Shown here piece by piece: positions 50,760-58,833 of a stretch of DNA of 64,000 nt. The stretch lies in assembly GCA_017445385.1 (NCBI GenBank), contig JAFSUG010000023.1:1-64000 (forward strand), written 5' to 3'. Source of the DNA: Oscillospiraceae bacterium (GTDB lineage Bacteria > Bacillota > Clostridia > Oscillospirales > Oscillospiraceae). The notes beneath the pieces were generated by a model. That model did not search any database and was not told the origin of the DNA. It saw nothing but the letters and a program-made list of their open reading frames with translations. Position 1 is the stretch's first letter. Every line of letters begins with the position of its first letter. A program made the position numbers and the translations under genes.

Positions 50760-52325
50760 TTATAATTCGTTCAAAATCGCTTCCGCGCAGCGCATACCGT
50801 CCACTGCGGCGGACATGATGCCGCCGGCGTAGCCGGCGCCTTCGCCGCAGGGATAGATGCCGCTGATCTCCGTTTGCAGCCCGTCGCCGCGTAAAATGCG
50901 GACCGGGGAAGAGCTGCGCGTTTCCGGCGCGGTGAGCACCGCGCCCGGATCGTCAAAGCCCTTGAGCTTTTTGCCGAGCAGCGGAATTGCCTGCTCCAAA
51001 ACGGCAGTGATCGTCCTCGGCAAAACGCTGTGCAGATTGCTCCAGGTTACGCCCGGGCGATACGTCGGCGCAACGGTTGGGGCGGCGTCCTGCCCAGATA
51101 GAAAACTGCCGACTGTCTGCGCCGGCGCGCGATAACTTTCGCCGCCTGCGCGGAACGCTGCCTGCTCAATTTCGCGCTGCCAGCGCATACCGCCCAGCGG
51201 CGATGAATCGGGAAAATCCTCCGGCGTCAGCGTTACGAGCAGTGCGCTGTTCGCGTTTTCGCCGTTACGCGCGCGGTTGCTCATGCCGTTCGTTACAACG
51301 CCGCCGTCTTCCGATGCGCCGGCAACCACGTATCCGCCGGGACACATACAGAACGTATATGCCGAGCCGCCGCTTGGCAGCTTCACGTTCAGTTTATAAT
51401 CCGCCGCGCCGAGGTGTTCGTTCGTGCCGCCGTACTGTGCGCGGTCGATCTCGCTTTGCCGATGCTCAATGCGAACGCCCATGGAAAACGGCTTCGGCTC
51501 CATCGGAACGCCGGCATCGAACAGTGTTTTTACGGTATCTCTTGCGCTGTGCCCGATGGCAAGGATCATTTTTTCGCAGGGGATCGCTTCGCCGTTTGCG
51601 GAAATTGCCGTCAGGCTGCCGCCCTGCGCGGTGAAACCGTCAAAGCGCGTGGAAAAACGCACTTCGCCGCCAAGCGATTCGATCCGCCTGCGCAGATTCG
51701 TTACGACTTCCGCAAGCACGTCCGTGCCGACGTGCGGCTTCGCGTCGTATAGAATATCCTCCGGCGCGCCTGCGGCAACGAACTGCTCCAAAACCCAGTG
51801 GATGCGCGGATCGCCGATGCCGGTATTGAGCTTTCCATCGGAAAACGTGCCTGCGCCGCCCTCGCCAAACTGCACGTTGCATTCCGGATCGAGCGTGCCG
51901 CCGTTCCAAAACTTGTTTACGGCTTTCGTGCGCTCGGCTACGGGCAGTCCGCGCTCCAATACGATCGGACGCAGTCCTGCTTCCGCCAAAACGAGCGCGG
52001 CAAAAATGCCTGCAGGACCGAAGCCAACAACGATCGGGCGATGGTCGGATGGCTTGCGGCGCGGAATTTCATAGCAGTATTCCGGCGCTTTGCAAACGCG
52101 GCTGCTATGGCTTCGCCGCAAGAGCGCATCGTCCGATTGCTTCGCAGCAACGTCAACCGTCCAGATCACGGCAAGCTCCGGCTTTTTCCGCGCGTCAACC
52201 GACCGCCTGCGGATCACCAGCTTTTCAATATCGCCCGGCGCAATGGAAAGCGCCTTTGCCGCCTTTGCTTTCAGGCGGTTCATGCCGTCCTGCGGCGCAA
52301 GGCGGAGATTTTGTATGCGGATCAT
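50760..52325 (-). CDS. FAD-dependent dehydrogenase (COG2509 type)
   Basis: A 521-residue flavoprotein. An N-terminal ferredoxin-like extension (~1-90) contains IRRRSVDARKKPEL. The FAD-binding Rossmann motif is VVGFGPAGIFAALVLAEAG. FGEGGAGTFSDGKLNTGI and YPCGEGAGYAGGIMSAAVDG close the FAD site. The biochemical role of COG2509 proteins is unknown. The ATG overlaps the stop of the upstream flavoprotein gene (ATGA), and the longer frame lies inside that gene. Confidence 0.88.
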   Translation of the reverse strand: MIRIQNLRLAPQDGMNRLKAKAAKALSIAPGDIEKLVIRRRSVDARKKPELAVIWTVDVAAKQSDDALLRRSHSSRVCKAPEYCYEIPRRKPSDHRPIVVGFGPAGIFAALVLAEAGLRPIVLERGLPVAERTKAVNKFWNGGTLDPECNVQFGEGGAGTFSDGKLNTGIGDPRIHWVLEQFVAAGAPEDILYDAKPHVGTDVLAEVVTNLRRRIESLGGEVRFSTRFDGFTAQGGSLTAISANGEAIPCEKMILAIGHSARDTVKTLFDAGVPMEPKPFSMGVRIEHRQSEIDRAQYGGTNEHLGAADYKLNVKLPSGGSAYTFCMCPGGYVVAGASEDGGVVTNGMSNRARNGENANSALLVTLTPEDFPDSSPLGGMRWQREIEQAAFRAGGESYRAPAQTVGSFLSGQDAAPTVAPTYRPGVTWSNLHSVLPRTITAVLEQAIPLLGKKLKGFDDPGAVLTAPETRSSSPVRILRGDGLQTEISGIYPCGEGAGYAGGIMSAAVDGMRCAEAILNEL

Positions 52326-53521
52326 TCGAATGCACCCAGCTTTCCTGAAACGTAGCCGGAAGACCATGCCCATTGCAGATTGAAACCGCCGCAATCGCCG
52401 TCCACGTCCAGCACCTCGCCTGCGGCAAACAGCCCGGGCACGATGCGGCTTTCCAGCGTATCGGCGCGGAATTCATCAGTGTAAACGCCGCCGGCAGTTA
52501 CCTGCGCGTGATCCATGCCAAGCACGCCCACGGCGGTCATCGGATAATATTTCAGCGTGTGCGCAACCGTTTTGAGCTGCTGCTCCGTCAAATCGGAAAG
52601 CGGCGCTTCGCGGGGAATTTCCGCGTGCTTTAGCAGCACCTGCCCAAGCCGCGTATTGAGCATTCCGATCAGAAGCTGCTCCGCCGGAAGCCTCGGAAAA
52701 CGCGCCGCGCGATCTTGCAGACGCGCAAGCAGCGTTTCTTCGGAATAATCGCGCATGAAATCCAGCAGCAGCGTTGCATCACTTTCGGAAAGGGAAACCG
52801 TCCGCGAAACGTCAAAGGCGGCAGGGCCGCTGATGCCGAAGTCCGTAAACTGCACCTCGCCTGCGCTTTCGCCTGCGCCCTTCACCGTGATCTTCGCATC
52901 GGCGCGAACGCCCTTGAGCGATTTCGGCGCGGGGTCGGTTTTGATCTGCACAAGCGAGGGGTGCAGTGCGGTCACGTGATGCCCGAACTGCTCCAAAAGG
53001 CGGTAGCCGCTCTTCGTACCGCCGAGCCCTTTCCCTGCGCAGCCGCCTGCGGTTACGATCAGCCGATCCGCCGTGAAGGTTTGCCCATCCGCAGCGGTAA
53101 CGGTAAAGCCGTTTTTCGTCTTCTTCGCCTCGATCACGTCGCAGCTCGTCACAATCGCAACGCCTGCCTGCTCCAGCGAAAACCGCAGCACGTCAACAAC
53201 GCTGTTCGCCTGGTCGGAGAGCGGATAGCAGCGCCCGGTATCGTCCGTTACGGTGTAGAGTCCGAGGCTTGCGAAAAACGCGAGCGTATCATCCTTTGAA
53301 AAGCGCCGGAGCGCGTTTGATGCAAAGCTGCCGCCGCCGGGATAGCGCGAAAGCGCAATGTCCGCGTTCGTCAGATTGCATCGTCCGTTGCCCGTTGCAA
53401 GCAGCTTGCGCCCAACGCGGTTCTGCCGTTCCAGCAGCGTTATTCGGTTTTCCGGATTTTCCGCCGCCGAAAGCGCAGCCATCATGCCGCTTGCACCGCC
53501 GCCGATTATGAGTATTTTCAT
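52322..53521 (-). CDS. NAD(P)/FAD-dependent oxidoreductase (HI0933/YtfP/BaiN family)
   Basis: A 399-residue flavoprotein: IIGGGASGMMAALSAAE (FAD), GRKLLATGNGRCNLTN (family signature), LFAAGEVLDVDGDCGGFNLQWAWSSG (C-terminal FAD loop). BaiN members reduce bile-acid intermediates in gut clostridia, but the family is broad and no bai genes are here. The start is ATG 53521 with GGAG 7 nt before it; a GTG three codons upstream overlaps that site. Confidence 0.88.
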   Translation of the reverse strand: MKILIIGGGASGMMAALSAAENPENRITLLERQNRVGRKLLATGNGRCNLTNADIALSRYPGGGSFASNALRRFSKDDTLAFFASLGLYTVTDDTGRCYPLSDQANSVVDVLRFSLEQAGVAIVTSCDVIEAKKTKNGFTVTAADGQTFTADRLIVTAGGCAGKGLGGTKSGYRLLEQFGHHVTALHPSLVQIKTDPAPKSLKGVRADAKITVKGAGESAGEVQFTDFGISGPAAFDVSRTVSLSESDATLLLDFMRDYSEETLLARLQDRAARFPRLPAEQLLIGMLNTRLGQVLLKHAEIPREAPLSDLTEQQLKTVAHTLKYYPMTAVGVLGMDHAQVTAGGVYTDEFRADTLESRIVPGLFAAGEVLDVDGDCGGFNLQWAWSSGYVSGKLGAFE

Positions 53522-53580
53522 TTTCCGCACTCCAATGAATCATTTTTCTCTATTATACCAAATCACGGCAAAAGCACAAG

Positions 53581-53609
53581 TTGACTTTTTCGCGCTTTGC
53601 CGCTACGAT
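53581..53609 (+). promoter_or_regulatory. Promoter of the DUF896 gene
   Basis: TTGACT (53581-53586), a 17-bp spacer and TACGAT (53604-53609). Confidence 0.65.
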
Positions 53610-53627
53610 AAGGGCGAGGTGAATGCA

Positions 53628-53831
53628 ATGGAATCCGAGCGCGTAAAGCGCATCAACGAGCTTGCGAAAAAAGCGAAAACGGTCGGACTTACGGCGGAGG
53701 AAACCGCCGAGCGCGATCGCCTGCGGCAGGAGTATTTGGCGGCGTTCCGCAAAAATCTGACCGCCCAGCTCGACAATACCTATATCGTCGATCCAAACGG
53801 CAATAAGCGTAAACTTGAGAGAAAGAAATAA
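53628..53831 (+). CDS. DUF896 (YnzC-like) protein
   Basis: A 67-residue cytoplasmic protein. RVKRINELAKKAKTVGLTAEE, RLRQEYLAAFRKNLTAQL and DPNGNKRKL follow the YnzC pattern of two helices and a disordered tail. Bacillus YnzC is in the SOS regulon; no LexA box is evident here. The start is the ATG after GAGG at 53616-53619; the GTG three codons upstream is less likely. Confidence 0.88.
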   Translation: MESERVKRINELAKKAKTVGLTAEETAERDRLRQEYLAAFRKNLTAQLDNTYIVDPNGNKRKLERKK

Positions 53832-53860
53832 AAAGCGTGTTCGAAAGAACACGCTTTTTA
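53830..53860 (+). terminator. Terminator after the DUF896 gene
   Basis: AAAAGCGTGTTC-GAAA-GAACACGCTTTTT. Confidence 0.9.
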
Positions 53861-53912
53861 TTAATTGAAAAATAACAATGGAAAATGAAAAGTATATACT
53901 TTCGATCACGCT

Positions 53913-53997
53913 GTAGGGCGGCATGACTCATGCCGCCGAAAGATGTTGTAACATTGCGGTGCAATCTGCGCGGCGCGATGGGAGAATCGCGCCCTAC
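53913..53997. repeat. Two-hairpin intergenic repeat (GTAGGGGCG family), divergent copy 3
   Basis: It starts GTAGGGCGG and ends CGCGCCCTAC. The first hairpin is GGCGGCATGA-CTCATGCCGCC. The second, GGCGCGATGG-GAGAATCGCGCC, is imperfect, with extra bases in the middle. The flank CTACGCGGCAAAC is shared with the end of the 33828 copy, and an ACAATGGAAAATG word lies upstream here and before the 60667 copy. The remaining gap 53998-54127 shows no credible gene. Confidence 0.7.
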
Positions 53998-54127
53998 GCG
54001 GCAAACGAGCATTGCAGCACCTAAAAGCCGTTTACTTGCAACAGAAAGCAAGTTTCAGTTATCCATTGATCGCCCGAAAGGTACCGGAAACCGCCGCAAA
54101 CTATGGGTGTGCCGGATGATGGGTATA

Positions 54128-54172
54128 AAAAAGCAGGTCGTTCCGTTTCATTTCGGGAAGGCCTGTTTTTCA
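54128..54172 (-). terminator. Imperfect terminator of the XRE gene
   Basis: AAAAGCAGGTCGTTCCG / CGGGAAGGCCTGTTTTT with mismatches. A-run on the left gives a T-run on minus. It overlaps the last codons of the gene. Confidence 0.5.
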
Positions 54173-54372
54173 TCAGTTAAGCCGATCATGTAATCGGCGG
54201 ATAATCCGTAAAACCTGCAGAGGAGAATGAGGTCATCGATCTTTAATTCAGCGCGCCCGGCTTCAATGTGATTGTAGCCCTGCTGACTTTTATGAAGAAC
54301 TGCGCCGATCTGCGCCTGCGTGTAGTCCCGATCCTCGCGGATCTGCCGCAACCGCGTCCGATAATCCATCAT
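54148..54372 (-). CDS. XRE-family regulator
   Basis: A 74-residue single-domain HTH protein: RLRQIREDRDYTQAQIGAVL, QQGYNHIEAGRAELKIDDLI and LSADYMIGLTD, a typical Cro/CI fold. AAAGGAGGG precedes the first of two ATG codons. It is divergent from the acetyltransferase gene across a row of four half sites. Probably autorepressor and repressor of that gene. Confidence 0.9.
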   Translation of the reverse strand: MMDYRTRLRQIREDRDYTQAQIGAVLHKSQQGYNHIEAGRAELKIDDLILLCRFYGLSADYMIGLTDEKQAFPK

Positions 54373-54398
54373 GTTCCCTCCTTTTGTATAATTTTACC

Positions 54399-54445
54399 AT
54401 ACTCTTATTTTGAGTATTGACAAATACTCAAAGATTGAGTATAAT
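54399..54445 (+). promoter_or_regulatory. Promoter with four regularly spaced GAGTAT half sites
   Basis: TTGACA (54417-54422), a 17-bp spacer and TATAAT (54440-54445) drive the acetyltransferase gene. Half sites ATACTC (54399-54404), GAGTAT (54412-54417), ATACTC (54424-54429) and GAGTAT (54437-54442) alternate in orientation with centres 12-13 bp apart. They cover the -35, spacer and -10. Confidence 0.82.
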
Positions 54446-54496
54446 TCTTTTGCAACTTAGCATTCGCGGAATAAAACGGTATAGAGGTACAGCGGT

Positions 54497-55135
54497 ATGC
54501 AGAAAGAATTGGTCATAATCGGCGCAGGCGGACATGGAAAAGTGATTGCGGATATCGCCAAGTGGAATGGCTACCAAAATATTGTTTTTCTCGATGCGGA
54601 CAAAAGCAAAAAGAACTGCGGTAAGTATCAAGTTATCGGAACCGAGAATATGCTTGCCGACTTGAGCGGAGATATCATTGTTGCGATCGGGAATGCAGCC
54701 GATCGCCGAAAAATACAGGAAAGAATCGACCGGAGCAGAATTGCTACGCTGATTCATCCGGATGCTTTCGTCGCAGATGACGTGATCATCGGAAAAGGTA
54801 CGGTAATTATGGCAGGCGCGGTTATCAATTCAGGCGCTATAATCGGTGAAAGCTGTATTATCAACACCTGCGCTTCTGTTGATCACGATTGTATTCTTTC
54901 TGATTATGTACATATCTCTGCCGGTGCGCATATAGCGGGCACAGTAAAGATCCACAGCAATACGTGGATCGGCGTGGGCGTATCTGTCAGCAATGATATA
55001 GAAATCGCTGGGAATTGCGTGGTTGGAGCAGGCGCAGCGGTGGTCCAAAACATTGCGATACCCGGCACATATGTTGGCGTTCCCGCTGTTTGTGTTAAAC
55101 AAAGAAAGCAGTCCTCTCTTTCGGACTTCCAATAA
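54497..55135 (+). CDS. NeuD/PglD-type sugar O- or N-acetyltransferase
   Basis: A 212-residue enzyme. The N-terminal PglD-type Rossmann domain (IIGAGGHGKVIADIAKWNG) is followed by a left-handed beta-helix of hexapeptides (~90-190: IGKGTVIMAGAVINSGAIIG, CASVDHDCILSDYVHIS, GAGAAVVQNIAIPGTYVGVP). The catalytic His lies in VDHDC. The family acetylates amino-sugar nucleotides or sialic acid, yet no sugar-nucleotide genes adjoin it. It is controlled by its own XRE-type operator. AT-rich. Confidence 0.88.
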   Translation: MQKELVIIGAGGHGKVIADIAKWNGYQNIVFLDADKSKKNCGKYQVIGTENMLADLSGDIIVAIGNAADRRKIQERIDRSRIATLIHPDAFVADDVIIGKGTVIMAGAVINSGAIIGESCIINTCASVDHDCILSDYVHISAGAHIAGTVKIHSNTWIGVGVSVSNDIEIAGNCVVGAGAAVVQNIAIPGTYVGVPAVCVKQRKQSSLSDFQ

Positions 55136-55140
55136 ATCCA

Positions 55141-55185
55141 TATACAAAGCAGCCTCCTTGTTTTTCAAGGAGGCTGCTTTGTATA
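55141..55185. terminator. Bidirectional terminator after the acetyltransferase gene
   Basis: TATACAAAGCAGCCTCCTTG and its complement form a 20-bp stem around a five-base T loop, ten bases from the convergent DUF1294 stop. Confidence 0.85.
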
Positions 55186-55195
55186 TACGGATCTT

Positions 55196-55450
55196 TTATT
55201 TTGCCATCGCAAGCCACCAGATTGCGGCTTGCGCCGCGAGGATCACGGGGATGCCGATTGTGAACTTTGCCTTGCGCGTTTTATGGCGAAAGAGCCAGAT
55301 GCCTGCCCAAACGCCGAGGCTGCCGCCGAGCGCCGCAACGGCGAAAAGCGTCGCTTCGGGGATGCGGCGCGTTTTTCGGATTGCAAACTGCTTGTCTGCC
55401 AGCATAAGGACAAGACCAAGCACATTCATTATAAGGAGATAGATTTTCAT
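55196..55450 (-). CDS. DUF1294 membrane protein
   Basis: An 84-residue protein with three hydrophobic segments and the DUF1294 motifs MLADKQFAIRKTRRIPEATL, GGSLGVWAGIWLFRHKTRKAKF and GIP. Function unknown. It is divergent from the lipoprotein gene by 26 bp. Confidence 0.88.
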   Translation of the reverse strand: MKIYLLIMNVLGLVLMLADKQFAIRKTRRIPEATLFAVAALGGSLGVWAGIWLFRHKTRKAKFTIGIPVILAAQAAIWWLAMAK

Positions 55451-55476
55451 AATTGCGCCTTTCGGGAGGGATCACT

Positions 55477-55998
55477 TTGAAAAAACTGATTTTGCTGTTT
55501 CTGCCGCTGCTTCTGCTTTGCGGCTGCGCGGAGGAGCCTGCGATCAGGGAAACGGTATCGGATACAATCGAGCCGGTGGAATGCTGGCAGAGCGAAGCAT
55601 ACGATATTTTGCTGGAGATTCCGGAGGACGTTGCGCTGCTGCCGGAGAACCCGGCGCAGAGCGGAAAAACCTACGTCCAGGAGGACGGCTTATATGAAAT
55701 CGAAACGCAGGTCTTCCTTGCATCTGATGCCGAAAGCGCGATCCATCAGCTTTCCGGCTTTCGCGCGGAGGATTTGGAAGTGGTCTGCCTGTCGCGCTTT
55801 TCGATGCCGGAATACCGCTTCGCGTGGTATCGCCCGAGCGATGACGGCGGCAGGATCTGCCGTGCAGATCTGTTTTGCGATGGGCAGCAGTGCTATGCCG
55901 TTACGGTCAGCGTGAGCGAGGACGCCGCGCGGATGTACCATCAGCTTGCGGCGGAGGTCTTCTCCACGGTGGGGCTGTTTTTCGATGAGGGCGTATAG
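55477..55998 (+). CDS. Predicted lipoprotein, TTG start
   Basis: A 173-residue exported lipoprotein. A short signal (KKLILLFLPLLLLCGC) ends in a lipobox with Cys around residue 17. The rest is a small alpha/beta domain with no family I recognise. TTG at 55477 is preferred because GGGAGGG lies 6 nt upstream. The start at 55453 would add eight codons that overlap that site. Its last 58 bp overlap the 3' end of nth on the other strand. Confidence 0.75.
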   Translation: MKKLILLFLPLLLLCGCAEEPAIRETVSDTIEPVECWQSEAYDILLEIPEDVALLPENPAQSGKTYVQEDGLYEIETQVFLASDAESAIHQLSGFRAEDLEVVCLSRFSMPEYRFAWYRPSDDGGRICRADLFCDGQQCYAVTVSVSEDAARMYHQLAAEVFSTVGLFFDEGV

Positions 55999-56618
55999 CT
56001 TTTGCAGAGCGATTGCAGCGGACAATCGCCGCATTTCGGCGAACGTGCCGTGCAGGTATCGCGCCCGAACAGGACGATCCTGTGGCAGAAATCGGAGCTT
56101 TCCTCCGGCGGCAGAATCTTTCGAAGCTGCGTTTCGCATTTCACGGGATCTTTCGTGCCGTCAGTCAGACCGAGCTTGCCGCTGATGCGGATGCAGTGCG
56201 TATCGCAGACGACTGCCGGCTTGCCGTAAATATCGCCGAGCAGCAGATTTGCCGTCTTTCTGCCAACGCCCGGCAGTGAGAGCAGATCGTCCATATTGTC
56301 TGGCACGCTGCCGTTAAAGCGATCGATCAGCGCCTTGCAGGCGGCAACGATGTCGAGCGCCTTGTGCTTATAAAAGCCGCAGGAATGCACCAGCTCTTCC
56401 ACGCGCGAAACGTCGGCGTTTGCAAACGATTCAAGCGTGGGGAACTCGGCAAACAGTGCCGGCGTTACAAGGTTTACGCGCGCATCGGTGCACTGCGCGG
56501 TGAGCCGCACGGCGATCATCAGCTCATAATCTTTTTTGTATTGCAGCGCGCAGAGCGCGTCGGGGTATTGCTGCTTCAGCGCCGCGACGACCGCTTCGGC
56601 GCGTTCTTTTTTTCGCAT
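55941..56618 (-). CDS. nth: Endonuclease III
   Basis: A DNA glycosylase/AP lyase for oxidised pyrimidines. It has 225 residues. The helix-hairpin-helix LPGVGRKTANLLLGD carries the catalytic Lys. The catalytic Asp is in VVCDTHCIRI, and the [4Fe-4S] cysteines follow C-x6-C-x2-C-x5-C (CTARSPKCGDCPLQSLC). The last ~18 residues (TPSSKNSPTVEKTSAAS) are an extra tail that overlaps the convergent lipoprotein gene. GGTGATC precedes the start. Confidence 0.95.
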   Translation of the reverse strand: MRKKERAEAVVAALKQQYPDALCALQYKKDYELMIAVRLTAQCTDARVNLVTPALFAEFPTLESFANADVSRVEELVHSCGFYKHKALDIVAACKALIDRFNGSVPDNMDDLLSLPGVGRKTANLLLGDIYGKPAVVCDTHCIRISGKLGLTDGTKDPVKCETQLRKILPPEESSDFCHRIVLFGRDTCTARSPKCGDCPLQSLCKSYTPSSKNSPTVEKTSAAS

Positions 56619-56627
56619 TCGATCACC

Positions 56628-57194
56628 TCATAAAATCATAACGCGCAGCGCCGGCAGTGAATCGCCGCAAACGCTGAGCCGATACGGCTGCGGCAGCAGA
56701 ACCGTCTGCGTATGGCATGGCGTGCTTGCCGCTTCGATTTGCGAGGGAATGAAGACGTCGCCGCCGCTGCGCTTAAAGATCGCTTCTTTCATTGTCCAAA
56801 GCGTAAGAGAATCGTTTTCCTGCGCTTCGCTTGGCGTGCGGATTTTTTTCGCGAGCGCATTGCCGTTTCGCTTTTCGAACGCATCCGCGCATTCCAAGTC
56901 CACGCCCGTTTCGCTGTCCGAAACGGCGGCGGCAACCGCGCCGCGCGTGTGCGATAGGGAAAAATGAAGCGTGTCGCAAGTCCATTTTCCGCTCGGCAGG
57001 CGATGAAACGAAAGCGTCTCGGGATCGATGCCGAAGGAGCGGCGGATCGCCTCTTCCAGCGTGCGCCATGCGGCGTAACGCTGGCGGCGTGCGGTTTCGC
57101 GCAGGGAAAGATGGTATGCCTCGCGCTCCGCGCAGGCAACCGGCTGCACACGCAAATCTTCCGCAATCGGCGCAATATAAACGTCTAACCTCAT
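56628..57194 (-). CDS. 4'-phosphopantetheinyl transferase, Sfp-type
   Basis: Transfers phosphopantetheine from CoA to a carrier protein. It has 188 residues, slightly short for Sfp-type. Motifs: FSLSHTRGAVAAAVSD, GVDLE (magnesium) and LWTMKEAIFK. No polyketide or peptide synthetase is in the window, so the partner carrier may be the fatty-acid ACP or encoded elsewhere. The stop is 9 nt before nth, so the two are probably co-transcribed. Confidence 0.9.
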   Translation of the reverse strand: MRLDVYIAPIAEDLRVQPVACAEREAYHLSLRETARRQRYAAWRTLEEAIRRSFGIDPETLSFHRLPSGKWTCDTLHFSLSHTRGAVAAAVSDSETGVDLECADAFEKRNGNALAKKIRTPSEAQENDSLTLWTMKEAIFKRSGGDVFIPSQIEAASTPCHTQTVLLPQPYRLSVCGDSLPALRVMIL

Positions 57195-57204
57195 TAAATC
57201 ACCT

Positions 57205-57484
57205 TAAGGTGAGGGGAGTCGAACCCCTACCGGTTTTCACGGGCTGGATTCCGCCCGTACTTCGTTAGTTGTCTTGATAATACGTCAAGTATTCTCTGCG
57301 CCAACTGTCTTGTCCGGACGAAATCCCCCTCCGTGAAAACTGCTTCGCACCTGTGGGCGAGCAATGTTCGAGGGATTTCGTCCCCAACGAGCGCAGATGG
57401 GCTGTCGCCCTTCAAGCGAGGAGGGGACGAAAGCACCGAACAGGGCCGCCCACAGGCGGCAGGTGTTCGATTCCCCTCACCTTA
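57205..57484. repeat. 280-bp element with 27-bp terminal inverted repeats and nested hairpins
   Basis: The left end (57205-57231) and the reverse complement of the right end (57458-57484) agree at about 24 of 27 positions, both beginning TAAGGTGAGGGGA. The ends resemble tRNA T-arms (minus strand AGGGG-TTCGACT-CCCCT). Inside are further inverted repeats: GTTTTCACGG (57234-57243) / CCGTGAAAAC (57332-57341), and GGACGAAATCCC (about 57316) / GGGATTTCGTCC (about 57374). No transposase or convincing protein, and no anticodon or D-arm. It fills nearly all of the 372-bp gap between the phosphopantetheinyl transferase and rarA. Confidence 0.75.
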
Positions 57485-57518
57485 TTTATCCTACCAAATC
57501 CGTGGTTTTTTTTCAACC

Positions 57519-57547
57519 TTGCGTTCGGTGCATGATTCCACTATAAT
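57519..57547 (+). promoter_or_regulatory. Promoter of rarA
   Basis: TTGCGT (57519-57524), a 17-bp spacer and TATAAT (57542-57547), 20 bp before the start codon. Confidence 0.75.
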
Positions 57548-57566
57548 GGATGCAAGAGGTGATTGT

Positions 57567-58832
57567 ATGTACAGACCGCTTGCGGACGAGCTGCGCCCCA
57601 CGAGTCTTGACGACGTTTGCGGCCAGCAGCACATTCTCGGCGAAGGCGCGATGCTTCGCCGGATCGTGGAGTCCGGGGAGATCCCAAACCTGATTTTTTA
57701 CGGCCCGTCCGGCGTTGGAAAAACGACGGTTGCCAATATAATCGCCGCAAAGACGAATCGGAAGCTCTATAAGCTCAATGCCACGATGGCGTCGTCTTCA
57801 GACATCAAGGAGATGGTTTCGCAGCTCGATACGCTGCTTGCGCCGGAGGGCATTTTACTCTACCTCGATGAGATTCAGTACTTTACGAAAAAGCAGCAGC
57901 AAACGCTGCTGGAGCATATCGAAAGCGGCAAGATCACGCTGATCGCGTCCACAACGGAGAACCCTTATTTTTACGTTTATAACGCGATTCTCTCGCGCTC
58001 AACGGTCTTTGAATTTAAGCCTACCGAGCCGAAGGACGTGCTTCCCGCAATCGACCGCGCGATTGCGTATCTGGAGGAAAAGCGCAATCTGAAAGCCGCC
58101 GTGGAAGACGGCGTAAAGGAGCATATCGCAACCGCTTGCGGCGGCGATATCCGCAAGGCGATGAATGCGATCGAGCTGCTCTTTTCCGCGGCAAAGCCGC
58201 AGAAAAACAAAATCAAGTTGACCCTTGCCGACGCGGAGGCGATCTCGCAAAAGAGCGCCATGCGCTACGACCGCGAAGGCGACGATCACTATGATATTGC
58301 TTCGGCGCTGATGAAATCGCTGCGCGGCAGCGATCCGGATGCGGCGCTGCATTATCTTGCGCGGCTGCTGGAAGCAGGCGATCTCGTAACGCCGATCCGC
58401 CGCATTCTCTGCTCTGCGAGCGAGGATATCGGCATGGCGTATCCGCAGGCGGTTTCCATTGTGAAAGCGTGCGTGGATAACGCGCTGCAGCTCGGTCTGC
58501 CGGAAGCGCGGCTGCCGCTTGCGCAGGCGTGTATCGTGCTTGCAACCGCGCCGAAGTCCAACAGCGTCGTTGCCGCAATCGATGCGGCGCAGCGCGACGT
58601 GCGCAAGGGCAAAACGGGTGATTATCCGCGCCATCTGCAAAACGTGCACGCCGATTCCGCCGGCATGGAGCGCGAGCAAGGCTATAAATATCCGCATAGC
58701 TATCCGAACCACTGGGTGAAGCAGCAGTACCTGCCCGATCTCTTGGACGGCACGGTTTACTATGAATACGGCGATAACAAGATCGAGCAGGCGGCGAAAA
58801 AATACTGGGACGAGATCAAGGGAGGCAAATAG
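57567..58832 (+). CDS. rarA: Replication-associated recombination protein A (RarA/MgsA)
   Basis: An AAA+ ATPase of the clamp-loader class acting at stalled replication forks. It has 421 residues. Walker A GPSGVGKTT, Walker B LLYLDEI, sensor 1 IASTTENPYF, Arg finger region AILSRSTVFE, sensor 2 GGDIRKAMNAIELL. The C-terminal tetramer domain is SALMKSLRGSDPDAALHYLARLLEAG. The frame is open 78 codons upstream through the inverted-repeat element, but the start at 57567 lies behind AGAGGTG and the promoter. Confidence 0.95.
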   Translation: MYRPLADELRPTSLDDVCGQQHILGEGAMLRRIVESGEIPNLIFYGPSGVGKTTVANIIAAKTNRKLYKLNATMASSSDIKEMVSQLDTLLAPEGILLYLDEIQYFTKKQQQTLLEHIESGKITLIASTTENPYFYVYNAILSRSTVFEFKPTEPKDVLPAIDRAIAYLEEKRNLKAAVEDGVKEHIATACGGDIRKAMNAIELLFSAAKPQKNKIKLTLADAEAISQKSAMRYDREGDDHYDIASALMKSLRGSDPDAALHYLARLLEAGDLVTPIRRILCSASEDIGMAYPQAVSIVKACVDNALQLGLPEARLPLAQACIVLATAPKSNSVVAAIDAAQRDVRKGKTGDYPRHLQNVHADSAGMEREQGYKYPHSYPNHWVKQQYLPDLLDGTVYYEYGDNKIEQAAKKYWDEIKGGK

Positions 58833-58833
58833 C

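Noticed and set aside
52322..53521. Bile-acid reductase BaiN
   Set aside because: The family match is real, but BaiN function needs a bile-acid operon context that is absent; only the broad HI0933-type oxidoreductase call is supported.
57205..57484. tmRNA, RNase P RNA or split tRNA
   Set aside because: No tag reading frame ending in LAA, no alanyl acceptor with G-U pair, no conserved RNase P core, and no anticodon or D-arm. Only the T-arm-like ends fit.
57333..57566. 78-codon N-terminal extension of RarA
   Set aside because: It runs through the inverted-repeat element and the promoter; homologues begin at the MYRPLADELRP segment.
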